Positions 43,514-52,900 of a stretch of 64,000 nucleotides of DNA are shown in pieces. The notes beneath the pieces are model-generated. The model saw only the letters and a program-made list of their open reading frames with translations. It made no database searches and was not told where the DNA came from. Made by a program: the position numbers and the translations under genes. Origin of the DNA: Lachnoanaerobaculum sp. ICM7 (GTDB lineage Bacteria > Bacillota > Clostridia > Lachnospirales > Lachnospiraceae); assembly GCF_000287675.1 (NCBI RefSeq), contig NZ_ALJL01000015.1, positions 44,527-108,526 of the forward strand, in the 5' to 3' direction. The stretch's first letter is position 1; each line of letters begins with the position of its first letter.

Positions 43514-45492
43514 CAGATACCTCCGACATTTTTCAATTTATTCTTTAAGGAAACAAAGTTGGAATTAAATTCTATATCAGGTAATTGCCTCGCCTTCATA
43601 TAAATCATAGCTGATGTATTCACGTCTTTCATATCTATCAATAACATAGTCGCAAGACTTATATAAGCCGTAGCATCTTCAGGATATTTTTCTATAATAT
43701 CCTCGTACTCTTCAACTGCCCTTTTATATTCCCCAAGAGCTCTGTAAATATCTCCTATTCTGTTTTTAAATAAAACCGTCTGTGCAGTCGTAGCGAATAT
43801 CAGGTATCTTTCATAATATGATACGGCTTCATACAAATCATTTCTTGATTCTTTTTCATCCGGTTCTACATTCGCTCTTCTATAGTAGGCATCAGCAAAT
43901 CCGAAGTACAATTCCGGTAAATATTTATCTTTCAAATTCTTATCTGTATAGGAACTGTTTAATATCTCACCTGCTTTATTTAAAAGTTCCATCGCTTTAT
44001 CAAAAGGTTTTTCGCCCACCTTCTGTATGGCAAAAGCATTTGCTCTGTAAATCTTTGACAATGTAATATATATTTCCGCTTTTTCTTCCTCATTTACTTC
44101 TGTATTCAGATACTCATCAACATTTTTCATATCTTTGACTATAATGTTCCAATCCATACCTATTTCCGATAAAGATTTTGACAATGAAGAATAATATTTT
44201 GCCTGTGGATATTTCTTTATATTTACTTTGTCAAAATATCTTGCTGCTGTCCCATAGTCAATATTGAACTCTGTATCCTTACTGTTGCCGAGAAAATAAA
44301 TCTGTCCCATTCTCATCATAAGATCGTCATTATTGCTCAAATCACCTGTTCCTGATGCAATCATTGCAGAAATCGCCATAAGTCCGTTCCTTGTCTGCCC
44401 AAGATCACAGTAATAATCAAGCATCCTTATATAAGCTTCCGTACTGTTTGGGGATACATTTATCGCATCTTTGAAAAGTTTTAAAATATCAGTATCAACT
44501 ACATTCTTACTTCCTGTGGAAGCAATTTTAAGAGCAGCTTCAGATAAATAATTGTTATAGACTTTTGATATTTCCCTTTTCTCCATTCCGTTTACAACAA
44601 TAGCCATAGAGAAAAATGTAAAAGACAGAATAAGACTTGCTGCAAACAAAAATATCTTCTTTTTTTGTGTTGCTATGTATGAATCATCCAAATCTCTGAA
44701 ATGTTGCAACGCATATGACATTTCTTTACAATCATTAAATCTTTTATCAGGGTCTTTTCTTGTAGCTCTGAGAATTATTTTTTCAAGACCGTTTGACAAA
44801 CTCTCATCCCATCTTCTTATAGGATAAAGCTCATACGGCGGTTCTGAAGGATTAACACCGGTAAGAAGATGATACATAGTGGCACCAAGATTATATATAT
44901 CCGTCCTGGCATCTGTTTGCCTTAAAGTCTCTCCGGCAAACTGCTCAGGTGCGGCATATCCTATAGTACCAAGACATGTTGTATCCGATACACTGTCGTA
45001 GTTATATTTTCTTGCCGTTCCGAAATCTATCAAAGTAATTTTGCCGTCCGGTCTTAACATTATATTTGCCGGTTTCAAATCTCTGTATATTATAGGGGGT
45101 TTTTGCGAATGCAAATAGTCAAGCACATCACAAAGCTGTATTGCATAATCCGCCACTTTATCTTCTTCTATAGTTCCTTCTTCAGTCAAAATATCGGATA
45201 AAGGCCTACCCTCTACATAATCCATTACTATTATTATGGTATCGTCACTTTCAATTATATCTGCGATACTTGGCAGGTAAGGATGCTTTAATTCTTTCAG
45301 GAGATTGGTTTCTGTTATAAGACTTTGTTTCATAATCTCATAATTTTTATTTTTCTCTTTTCGCATCTCCTTTATGGCCCATTGTTTATTTGCCTTTTCA
45401 TTCATTGCCAAATAAACAACACTCATACCACCCTGTCCAATCTTATTTAAAATCTTATACTTTCCGTCTAAAAGGCTGCCTATTTCCAACAT
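43513..45492 (-). CDS. Transmembrane Ser/Thr protein kinase with extracytoplasmic TPRs
   Basis: Hanks-type kinase: Gly loop KIGQGGMSVVY (18-27), ATP Lys41 in AIKEM, catalytic YRDLKPAN (136-143), DFG 156-158, activation segment with DTTCLGT and AAPEQ (180-184). One membrane helix at about 279-301 follows a basic KKK. The rest, to residue 659, is helical with TPR features (YFGFADAYYRRA, YRALGEYKRAVEEYEDIIEKYPEDATAYI). In place of the PASTA repeats of PrkC/PknB-type kinases, this one would expose TPRs outside the cell. It is flanked by PP2C and FHA genes in the same operon, so it is probably the signalling input of the pilus locus. Confidence 0.9.
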   Translation of the reverse strand: MLEIGSLLDGKYKILNKIGQGGMSVVYLAMNEKANKQWAIKEMRKEKNKNYEIMKQSLITETNLLKELKHPYLPSIADIIESDDTIIIVMDYVEGRPLSDILTEEGTIEEDKVADYAIQLCDVLDYLHSQKPPIIYRDLKPANIMLRPDGKITLIDFGTARKYNYDSVSDTTCLGTIGYAAPEQFAGETLRQTDARTDIYNLGATMYHLLTGVNPSEPPYELYPIRRWDESLSNGLEKIILRATRKDPDKRFNDCKEMSYALQHFRDLDDSYIATQKKKIFLFAASLILSFTFFSMAIVVNGMEKREISKVYNNYLSEAALKIASTGSKNVVDTDILKLFKDAINVSPNSTEAYIRMLDYYCDLGQTRNGLMAISAMIASGTGDLSNNDDLMMRMGQIYFLGNSKDTEFNIDYGTAARYFDKVNIKKYPQAKYYSSLSKSLSEIGMDWNIIVKDMKNVDEYLNTEVNEEEKAEIYITLSKIYRANAFAIQKVGEKPFDKAMELLNKAGEILNSSYTDKNLKDKYLPELYFGFADAYYRRANVEPDEKESRNDLYEAVSYYERYLIFATTAQTVLFKNRIGDIYRALGEYKRAVEEYEDIIEKYPEDATAYISLATMLLIDMKDVNTSAMIYMKARQLPDIEFNSNFVSLKNKLKNVGGI

Positions 45493-45502
45493 ATTTCCCC
45501 TA

Positions 45503-46261
45503 TTATTGAACTTTGACCAATGCTGCCGATATATTATCCTGTTCGTTTCTTCTAAGATTCAATGATATCAGTCTCTTAATCATTTCATTAAGTTTATTAC
45601 TTTCGCATCTTCCAAGTAAACTCAACATCTCTTTTTCAGATATCTCATGCCTGAATCCGTCGCTGCAAAGCAGTAAAATATCACCTTTTTTTACTTCTCC
45701 ACAAAACATATCAGGATTCACCCGTTCTGTAGCCCCGATACATTGCAAAAGTACATTTCTTTTCGGATCATTTTTTGCTTCTTTCTCTGTAAGTCTACCC
45801 TCTGCCACCTCTTTTGCAATAACTGTATGGTCATTTGTGAGTCTCTCTATTTTAGATGATGATATTTTGTATAGTCTGCTGTCTCCTACATGCCATACAA
45901 AAAATCTTTTTCCTGCCAAAAGAAAAGCCGTTATTGTGGTGCCGAGATATATACCGTGCTCTTTGCCATATCGGATTAAACCTTCATTTTCAGAACTTAT
46001 GATACTTCCTATATCTTCCCTCATTTTGCTTTCATCCCAGATACTTTCATATTTACTGTAACTGTATAAAAACCATTCTGAAAATGCTTCCGCTATGCTC
46101 TTGCTGGCCAACTCACCACAGGAAAGTCCACCCATTCCGTCACAAATTATTCCGATACAGACTTCCTCACCCTTAAATTTGGCTCTCTTTAATATTACAC
46201 TGTCCTGATTACAGCTCTTCTTTAATCCGACTTCAGTTTGTGCCGCCAAAAAATAATTCAT
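45503..46261 (-). CDS. PP2C-family protein phosphatase
   Basis: 252-residue soluble Ser/Thr phosphatase, the counterpart of the kinase beside it. Metal-binding Asp residues are in NQDSV (20), CDGMGG (41), CSDGF (201) and EQDN (242), with VWHVGDSRLYKI in between. No membrane segment or extra domain. Packed between the FHA and kinase genes with gaps of 3 and 10 nt. Confidence 0.92.
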   Translation of the reverse strand: MNYFLAAQTEVGLKKSCNQDSVILKRAKFKGEEVCIGIICDGMGGLSCGELASKSIAEAFSEWFLYSYSKYESIWDESKMREDIGSIISSENEGLIRYGKEHGIYLGTTITAFLLAGKRFFVWHVGDSRLYKISSSKIERLTNDHTVIAKEVAEGRLTEKEAKNDPKRNVLLQCIGATERVNPDMFCGEVKKGDILLLCSDGFRHEISEKEMLSLLGRCESNKLNEMIKRLISLNLRRNEQDNISAALVKVQ

Positions 46262-46264
46262 ATT

Positions 46265-47656
46265 TTATACCATGTGAAATTCAAATTCTTCATTTGATAA
46301 ACTTATAATATCATTATCCAAAAGTTCAACTTCAACACTTGTTGATACTTTTTCACCGTTTACCATCGTAAAATTCAGTGACTTCAAATCTCTTATAAAA
46401 AAAGAACCGTCTTTTCTTACAATTTCCGCATGATTCCTACCGACTGATGAATTGTCATTTATGCAAAAATCAACATAGCTTTTTTCTCTTCCGATTCTAA
46501 AGCTTGACTTATCTATAAGAATTTTTTCACCTGTTCTCTTCCATATCAGAAATGCGTTTAATACGTTTACAGACAGTCCAAGTAATGTCGTCTCTGCGAA
46601 GCGGTCTGAATTTTGTAAAACAGTGGTTTCGGCAAAATTATTTGAATGTAATTTAGATGCTTCTGTCTTGTTATCAACAGCGTAAACTTCTTTTTCCTTC
46701 TTTTTCCCAAAAAGAGAAAATCCTTTTTTTTCATTGGATTCTTTACGGCTGACTGTAGCTATATTTACCGGTTCTTCTCTACCCGGAATAAGAAAACTGC
46801 TTTGTTTATGGTAATCATTTTCCCGAGTTTTTGAAATTTCCTCTTTCTTTTCAACCTTTCCAAAGCTAAACAACCCCTTTTTCTTTTCTGAATTTACCGG
46901 TTTCACATCCAATTCAATATTTGATAGGGGTTTATTATTAACAGATTTTAAAGTATTTACAGGAGATTGAATATTTGCCGGAGTCTGTGCTCTGTTATTG
47001 TATCCGTTATAATCCGATTTTAACGATCCGGGTGATTCTTCAATATTGTTTACCCTTCTTTCTTTAAAATCGGATTTATTTTCCGGCTTTATGATATCGA
47101 ATTTTTCAATATATTTTTTTTGTTTTATTTGGGATATTAATTGTAAGAATTTATCACAGGAAAATGATTCTTCATCTGAGAGTTGCCTGCTTATATCCGC
47201 TGCAAAATTTGCAGCCTTATTATTTTTAACCATCATATAAAGCAGTAAATTTTTAAAGAATTCATGTATGCTTAGATTATTTCTTCTGTTATACAAAGGC
47301 AGTAGCATCATTTTTATATTTCCGTTATCTGTAAAAATATATTTATTTTCTAAAATCAGCTGTGCTTCACCAAGCATATATTCTTCTATATCCGTTACAA
47401 CTTTACAAATGTTCTCAAATACATTCAGTAAATCTTCCTTTGTAAGTTCTTCACTCAAATATTTATCCAGATTTTTTAACTTTTCAGTTTTATACTTAAA
47501 CTCTGTCATTGAATCATGCATGATTATATCTATAGGAAGCAAGCCTTTAATATCATTATTTCTCATTATACCTATGCTTACATTGTCAATCTTTTCATTT
47601 TCATCAACATTATATATAAGCTCAATATACTTTTCAGTCTCATTACTCTTAAACAT
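46265..47656 (-). CDS. FHA-domain protein with tandem ETT motifs
   Basis: 463 residues. The first 190 form a helical domain seen in Lachnospiraceae FHA proteins (possibly DUF6382; from memory). The middle (about 195-340) is low in complexity and contains two similar patches, KKGLFSFGKVEKKEE and KKGFSLFGKKKEKEV. Next come two Thr motifs, AETTVL (342-347) and AETTLL (354-359), then the FHA domain from about 375: FRIGREKSYVDFCI, then SSVGRNHAEI and the DLKSLNFTMVNGEKV loop. The Arg, Ser and His of phospho-Thr binding are present. The ETT motifs before FHA suggest a GarA/OdhI-like switch. Confidence 0.88.
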   Translation of the reverse strand: MFKSNETEKYIELIYNVDENEKIDNVSIGIMRNNDIKGLLPIDIIMHDSMTEFKYKTEKLKNLDKYLSEELTKEDLLNVFENICKVVTDIEEYMLGEAQLILENKYIFTDNGNIKMMLLPLYNRRNNLSIHEFFKNLLLYMMVKNNKAANFAADISRQLSDEESFSCDKFLQLISQIKQKKYIEKFDIIKPENKSDFKERRVNNIEESPGSLKSDYNGYNNRAQTPANIQSPVNTLKSVNNKPLSNIELDVKPVNSEKKKGLFSFGKVEKKEEISKTRENDYHKQSSFLIPGREEPVNIATVSRKESNEKKGFSLFGKKKEKEVYAVDNKTEASKLHSNNFAETTVLQNSDRFAETTLLGLSVNVLNAFLIWKRTGEKILIDKSSFRIGREKSYVDFCINDNSSVGRNHAEIVRKDGSFFIRDLKSLNFTMVNGEKVSTSVEVELLDNDIISLSNEEFEFHMV

Positions 47657-47665
47657 ATGGGCCTC

Positions 47666-48724
47666 CTATCTCAAATTTTCCAAAAATGAAACCTGTGACA
47701 ATATCTCAGGTAAATCTTTGCCATCTGCACTATAATTTTTTACAAAGTCTCTTACAGACAAGTTTTGTGGAATTGAAATATTATTAAGATCTTTTACTTT
47801 ATTGCATATAAGAGTTATTTTATTTGTTATATCAATAGCTCCATTATTTTCCATAATATGCAATGCCTCATTTAACTCGGACATTTTCTTGATTCCCTGC
47901 TTTGTATCATCGAAAACAAACACTATTTTATATGCAAACTTTGAAAAAGTATTCAATCTGCTTCCGGGATCGAAATTACAGTCTATAATTATATGTCTGT
48001 ACTTCCCCATTCCCTTTATTTCTTTAATAAGTACAGATATATCCTCATCACTAAGTTCAAGCATATCCAAAGCCGTCCTTGATTTATTGAAGAAATTCAG
48101 CCCTTCACTTGTCTTTAAAACACTGCTTTCTATCTTTAATGAAACACTTTGTTTTTTACTCTTTATTGCATATATGATTTCATCAAATCCGATATTTCCA
48201 TCTCCGTTTAAGAAAATATCGGATGAATTAAGTGTTTCAAAATTTAAATAGAGTGTAGGTATTCCTCTCCTTGCCAATCTCTTTGCATATGCTATAGCAA
48301 GAGAAGTAGCTCCGGCACCTCCGTTTACCGGCATAAACACCTCAACCAAAGTATTATTACCGTCATTAAATTTATATGCTATATCTCCATTTGTACCGTC
48401 TGCCAATACATTCAATATTTCCTTATATATCTTTTCAGGCTTTTTAAATTTGTTGATTGTCTTTATATTGTTTTTTCTCTCTATCAAATCCCTATCCGAA
48501 AGATATGCCAGACTCATCTTTTCACTGTATGAAGATAAGTCATCTTCTATATTTTCCGATACAAGCATTACATCTATAGACTTGTTACCTCTGTTATTTT
48601 CAAATGAAATTATTGAAGAAAATGTCAGAATTTCTATTCTGTCCTGATAATTTTTAATATAAAAATCCGACAATCTTTTTCTGTAATCCTCATCTGTGTC
48701 TATTAAAGCCAGTCTGATTTTCAT
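47666..48724 (-). CDS. TadZ/CpaE-like pilus localisation protein
   Basis: 352 residues with a receiver-like N-terminal domain (IRLALIDTDEDYRKRLSDFY to about 110) and a MinD/ParA-type ATPase fold. The P-loop reads VNGGAGATS (133-141), where both family lysines are missing. Later motifs resemble TadZ: YRHIIIDCNFDPGS and YKIVFVFDDT. A TadZ-like landmark protein helps place the pilus in the cell. The loss of both Lys suggests weak or absent ATP hydrolysis. Confidence 0.78.
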   Translation of the reverse strand: MKIRLALIDTDEDYRKRLSDFYIKNYQDRIEILTFSSIISFENNRGNKSIDVMLVSENIEDDLSSYSEKMSLAYLSDRDLIERKNNIKTINKFKKPEKIYKEILNVLADGTNGDIAYKFNDGNNTLVEVFMPVNGGAGATSLAIAYAKRLARRGIPTLYLNFETLNSSDIFLNGDGNIGFDEIIYAIKSKKQSVSLKIESSVLKTSEGLNFFNKSRTALDMLELSDEDISVLIKEIKGMGKYRHIIIDCNFDPGSRLNTFSKFAYKIVFVFDDTKQGIKKMSELNEALHIMENNGAIDITNKITLICNKVKDLNNISIPQNLSVRDFVKNYSADGKDLPEILSQVSFLENLR

Positions 48725-48734
48725 TAAAAACCTC

Positions 48735-50027
48735 CTATTCTACAAGCTTAATAAATTTCCAAGTTCCCTTTTTCACAGCTGCTACACCGCTACTGTTAAA
48801 GCAGCCTGCTTCACTAAAGCCGAAATCAATAACTACTGTGGCTTTTTTATTTATATATCCCCACTTTTTCCCGTCATATACAGCGGCAAAACCGTTTGAA
48901 AAAGATTTTGCGTTCCTATATTCGGTCATTAACTCAATTTCACCGTTCTTATTTGCAAAACACCATTTATTATTCATTTTAACCGCTGCAATGTCATCAG
49001 ATACAAAGGCTTTTGCATCATCAAAACCTTCGCTTCCCTTCATATTTCCGTCCAAATCAAAAATATGATACTTACCGTCAAGCTTTGCAATATATACATT
49101 CTGTGAAGTAGCAAAACCTAAATCATCCATTATCACATCATCATATATAAAATCTGTAACCTGTGAAAAATCATTTTTTATAACAGCCCATTTACCATCT
49201 TTTTTTACCGCTGCCCTCTTATTTGCAAATCCTCCTGCAAAATCATAGGTCAACTCAATGGCTTTTTTTGCATACTCATCCATATAAGAATACTTTTCCC
49301 CCGTCTTATAAGGAGCCAACTTGTTTCCAAATACACCAAGTAAATCCACTTTAAAGTCAGGTAAAAGCTTTTTATATCCGTTTTTTTCTATGTAATACCA
49401 CTCACCGTCTTTACAAACAGGGGCATAAATTGGATCCTTACCATATGGTAATATATCATCATATTGAGACTTTATCTTTTCACTGCCATCCGACTTCATC
49501 AGTCCCTTTTTATCATTATTTGTGAATACATAAAATCCGTTGTAGAATTCATCTATAGAAGCTCCTGCAAAATAAATTTCCGTATATACGCCTCTAAGCT
49601 TTCCCTGCAATTCCAAAAACTCATCATCATTCGGTTGTCTTTCAAGATAAGCATTTACAACTTTTAGAGCATTAGCACTTTGCTTTCTTTCAATATAATA
49701 ATCGACGACCTTTTTTGTTATTTCTTTCGGATAATTATAATCTTCCAAAATCATACTTCCCTGCTTCTCAAATTCTTTATATTTCTTTAAATTGAGATAA
49801 TCATCAAGAATCGCCTCTTCTACCGGCAGCTTATCCTTAGTAAATTCCAGCGCCTTCTTATATTGATCTAGTGCATCTATATAAATTTCTTTTTCATCAA
49901 AAGCTTTGGCATTTGACATATGTTCATTATAGTTTTTACGTTCTCTTGCATTGCCGCCTATTATATTGCCCCAGCCAAGTACCAACAGTAAGATTATTGC
50001 AGGTACCAATATCTTTTTCATTGTCAT
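48735..50027 (-). CDS. Membrane-anchored TPR/WG-repeat protein
   Basis: An N-terminal helix (ILVPAIILLLVLGWGNIIGG) places the protein outside the membrane. Residues 30-150 are TPR-like (IDALDQYKKALEFT). Then come about five WG-type beta repeats: KKGLMKSDGSEKIKSQYDDI, KWAVIKNDFSQVTDFIYDDV, KWCFANKNGEIELMTEYRNA and KKWGYINKKATVVIDFGFSEA. WG repeats are protein-binding surfaces in secreted proteins. It stands between the prepilin peptidase and tadZ genes; its role in the pilus is unknown. Confidence 0.75.
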   Translation of the reverse strand: MTMKKILVPAIILLLVLGWGNIIGGNARERKNYNEHMSNAKAFDEKEIYIDALDQYKKALEFTKDKLPVEEAILDDYLNLKKYKEFEKQGSMILEDYNYPKEITKKVVDYYIERKQSANALKVVNAYLERQPNDDEFLELQGKLRGVYTEIYFAGASIDEFYNGFYVFTNNDKKGLMKSDGSEKIKSQYDDILPYGKDPIYAPVCKDGEWYYIEKNGYKKLLPDFKVDLLGVFGNKLAPYKTGEKYSYMDEYAKKAIELTYDFAGGFANKRAAVKKDGKWAVIKNDFSQVTDFIYDDVIMDDLGFATSQNVYIAKLDGKYHIFDLDGNMKGSEGFDDAKAFVSDDIAAVKMNNKWCFANKNGEIELMTEYRNAKSFSNGFAAVYDGKKWGYINKKATVVIDFGFSEAGCFNSSGVAAVKKGTWKFIKLVE

Positions 50028-50036
50028 ATACAGCTC

Positions 50037-50669
50037 CTAAAATCCCAGTAACATACATGCAGTTACACCGAAAGCAATAAAAGGTGCAAAAGGTATTTCA
50101 TCCTTTGTAGTTGCCTTTTTTGTAAACACCTTAAACAGACCGTATAATGCAATGGATACAAGTGATACTATCAATACGCCCATTAAAGTATAAGTTCGTA
50201 AGTAAAATCCCAGTGCACCTACAAGTTTTATATCCCCCATTCCGACACCGTTTTTACTGATTGCCTTACTTATGACAAAAAGACCGCTACCTATCAGCAT
50301 TGCAACAGCAGAATCTATAAATATTGCCAATGCCTCAATTGTATTTGTAAATACATTTATCAAAATAAATATGCAGGAAACACTCAGTATAAATACAACC
50401 GCCTCATTCGGTATTATCTTTTCTCTGTAATCAATTCCGGCAATTATTAAGGAGACTGATATTACTGTCAAAGCTCTAAATGATTTAAAAATATCGTAAG
50501 CGTATATCCTATATAAGATACCTATAGTAATTCCTATCATCAAATATGTAATTATCAAAAGTACATTTTGCCCTGAATAAATATTGCCATACCTTTTCTT
50601 GTACATATACAGTGTAACAGCATACGTTATCAACATAAAAACTACGCAAAAAATCAAGTTCACCATCAC
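50037..50669 (-). CDS. Type IV prepilin peptidase (A24, TadV/CpaA-type)
   Basis: Aspartic membrane protease that cleaves pilin leaders. 210 residues with about seven helices. The two catalytic Asp are in AGIDYREKIIPNEAV and in the GMGDIKLVGALG motif. The N-terminal methylase region of PilD is absent, which is usual for TadV. It follows the TadE-like pseudopilin gene, whose leader (RG|FITVE) fits its cleavage site. Confidence 0.9.
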   Translation of the reverse strand: MMVNLIFCVVFMLITYAVTLYMYKKRYGNIYSGQNVLLIITYLMIGITIGILYRIYAYDIFKSFRALTVISVSLIIAGIDYREKIIPNEAVVFILSVSCIFILINVFTNTIEALAIFIDSAVAMLIGSGLFVISKAISKNGVGMGDIKLVGALGFYLRTYTLMGVLIVSLVSIALYGLFKVFTKKATTKDEIPFAPFIAFGVTACMLLGF

Positions 50670-50678
50670 ATGTATCTC

Positions 50679-51992
50679 CTATTCTGTCGTATATAGTTTC
50701 AGTTCCATGCCGTTTTCTCTTGCATATTCCGTTGCAAGAATTATTGCCTTTTGCTGATCAATACTCAATTCCTTATTTCTTACTACAAGATAATAATATT
50801 TTTTATTGTATTTATCAGATGTAATGTCACCTTCCCAACTGAAGTTTTTAAGTATTTTCATATCTTTTTTTATCGCACTTAAAAATTTTTTACCGTCCTG
50901 ATACTCTATTAAATCTGTATCCATGCTATGAGTTCTGGCTATGTATCCTTCTTCCTCATTAAATATACTTATACTTTTGTATATACTTGAATCAAGATTT
51001 CTCTTTACAACGGTATTATTGTAATTGCTTATCTCTTCGCCTCTCTCTTTGGTGCTCTTATCCCATACCGAAGCCGGTATATTCAGCCTGTTACTTGGTG
51101 TTACTACCGGAGTTACATTATCGAAGTCATCTGCTTCCCCCGGTATATCCTCTGCACCGTCTTCAAGTGCGGCACCTGCAACAGCTCCTCCTGCCTCATT
51201 AGGCTCATTAAAGCTTCCGTCTCCAATCCACGCTCTGGTGGATGCCGTATTTTTCAATATAAAATCAAATTTATCTATAAACGGTAAAGGTATTCTTATC
51301 TTGTATGTGGCACTTATTTCAATGCTTTGCATATCCAAAAAGAAGCTGGATCCCCAGTAATTTATCCCGTTTTTTCCACCCTGTACTCCCAACTTTTCCA
51401 AATATCCGTTTGGAAAACTCTGTAAATACTTATTGGTCACTGCTCTACTTATAGGCATTGCAACGGCCAGCTTTACAGCATCATATGCACCGTCTTTTAT
51501 AACCGCCAATATTCCGTTAAAAATAGCTTTTTCATCAGAAAAATAGTTGGTAACGGAAGTGTGCATTGCCTGTCCTGTATCATATATCTCCTGTGCACTC
51601 TGTCCCACACTGTTCATTTGAGATAAAATATCTTCAGGATATTGCTCTGTTCCTTCATCCAATATGTTTGAAGTCACATCAGTTGCATTTTCCAGACCGT
51701 TTGCACTGGCATTGAAAAATACCTGTACAGTATTAAGCATTTTCTTTGTTTTATCGGTAAATTCACCCGCCTCACTTGATGCACCCTGTCCTATATTATG
51801 TACTCCAAGTTTCTTTGCTATATAAGCATACTCGGATACCTGCTTCGCAGTTTGGTCTATAGCATTTTGTATACTTGTATATGCCCTGTAAACATTAATC
51901 ATACTTAAAATTGCAATATACGATGCAATAAAAATCATAAGTATAAGGCTTGCTTCCACCGTAATAAAACCTCTTTGCCTGTATCTATCCAT
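50679..51992 (-). CDS. TadE-like pseudopilin, large
   Basis: 437 residues. The N-terminus has a prepilin-like site: QRG|FITVEASLILMIFIASYIA, with Glu at +5 after Gly8, followed by a hydrophobic helix. A helical region, a membrane-proximal beta part and an acidic Gly/Glu/Asp linker (about 265-300) follow, and the C-terminus contains a small alpha/beta unit. It is probably processed by the peptidase next door and built into the pilus base. A partial copy of its 5' end lies at about 62.5-62.7 kb. Confidence 0.75.
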   Translation of the reverse strand: MDRYRQRGFITVEASLILMIFIASYIAILSMINVYRAYTSIQNAIDQTAKQVSEYAYIAKKLGVHNIGQGASSEAGEFTDKTKKMLNTVQVFFNASANGLENATDVTSNILDEGTEQYPEDILSQMNSVGQSAQEIYDTGQAMHTSVTNYFSDEKAIFNGILAVIKDGAYDAVKLAVAMPISRAVTNKYLQSFPNGYLEKLGVQGGKNGINYWGSSFFLDMQSIEISATYKIRIPLPFIDKFDFILKNTASTRAWIGDGSFNEPNEAGGAVAGAALEDGAEDIPGEADDFDNVTPVVTPSNRLNIPASVWDKSTKERGEEISNYNNTVVKRNLDSSIYKSISIFNEEEGYIARTHSMDTDLIEYQDGKKFLSAIKKDMKILKNFSWEGDITSDKYNKKYYYLVVRNKELSIDQQKAIILATEYARENGMELKLYTTE

Positions 51993-52037
51993 TAGTTTGC
52001 TCCTTAGTGTGGCCGGATAAAGCTACTCAAATTAAAA

Positions 52038-52871
52038 CTATTTATCCAGTTTCCAATAATCATCCAAGCTTATAAGTGTTTCCATAGAAGCTTTTGTTGA
52101 TTTTTTCAGCTTTTCATAGTTTTCTTCCATAGTCTTTGCTTCTTCTTCATTTGACATATCAACAGGTCTTACACCCCATATTGCCATTCCCATTCCATAG
52201 CCTTGATTATCATCAGCCGGATATGCACCTGCTCCTTCCGGACTGAAATAGTAATATGCTATATATCCGGCTCTTACAAGTTCAGGAAATCTCGTATTGG
52301 AAGCGTCCTTTCTTGTTACATCTATATGACCTTCCTCTTTTATAAAATCTACACCGTTATAAGTAACCTTCTCTGTGTTATCTACTATAACTTCATACTG
52401 TTGTTCTGAATACATTTTGTACATTCTTCCATCTTCTAAAAAAGCATCCCATAGGGTCGTCAATCCTTTCATTATATGTGGTATTTTTTCTAAGTTCTCG
52501 CTATATTCTATGTCCCAAATTATTTCAGTATCTTCTTTACTTACACATTGCTGTTGAAAAAAGCATGATGCTAGTTCGCCTTTATTCTCATTAAACCCGA
52601 ATATAAGCCAATTTGTTTCAAAAAAACCTGCCTTAGGAAACTCACTGTCTGCCATAAGATCTATGCCACCTATAGTTCCCAAAGTTATAGGATATTCAAA
52701 CTTATTTTTCTTCACCTGTTTTTTTCCTGTTTCTTCAACTTGACTTTCTTTTGTTGTACTTTCAGCGGTCTCAATATTAGCTATACTTGTATTCGACTTA
52801 CTACATCCGCTTCCGATAATACTTGTTGTAGCCAATACACCTATAAGTAACATTCTTTTTATATTCTGCAT
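52038..52871 (-). CDS. Lipoprotein, copy A
   Basis: 277 residues. Lipobox IIGSGC with Cys23, then a Ser/Glu/Thr-rich linker and a 210-residue domain starting at about YPITLGTIGGIDLMADSEFPKAG. No family recognised. Distinctive stretches are VIVDNTEKVTYNGVDF, YIAYYYFSPEGAGAYPADD and METLISLDDYWKLDK. A close paralogue is encoded at 62.7-63.6 kb. Its position between the DUF5702-like protein and the TadE-like pseudopilin suggests an outer-surface accessory of the pilus. The ribosome site is unusual: a hairpin sits between AAGGAGG and ATG. Confidence 0.75.
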   Translation of the reverse strand: MQNIKRMLLIGVLATTSIIGSGCSKSNTSIANIETAESTTKESQVEETGKKQVKKNKFEYPITLGTIGGIDLMADSEFPKAGFFETNWLIFGFNENKGELASCFFQQQCVSKEDTEIIWDIEYSENLEKIPHIMKGLTTLWDAFLEDGRMYKMYSEQQYEVIVDNTEKVTYNGVDFIKEEGHIDVTRKDASNTRFPELVRAGYIAYYYFSPEGAGAYPADDNQGYGMGMAIWGVRPVDMSNEEEAKTMEENYEKLKKSTKASMETLISLDDYWKLDK

Positions 52872-52900
52872 AATCTTTTTGGCTTATAGCCAACCTCCTT
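52869..52900 (-). promoter_or_regulatory. Hairpin between ribosome site and start codon of lipoprotein A
   Basis: AAGGAGG (52894-52900) is directly followed by the perfect hairpin TTGGCT-ATA-AGCCAA (52879-52893) and then seven bases to the ATG. An in-frame TAA lies just before, so no earlier start is possible. Folding would shorten the gap from 22 to about 7 nt. Confidence 0.65.

Noticed and set aside
45513..46061. Plus-strand reading frame of 182 codons
   Set aside because: Shadow of the PP2C gene; no start signal.
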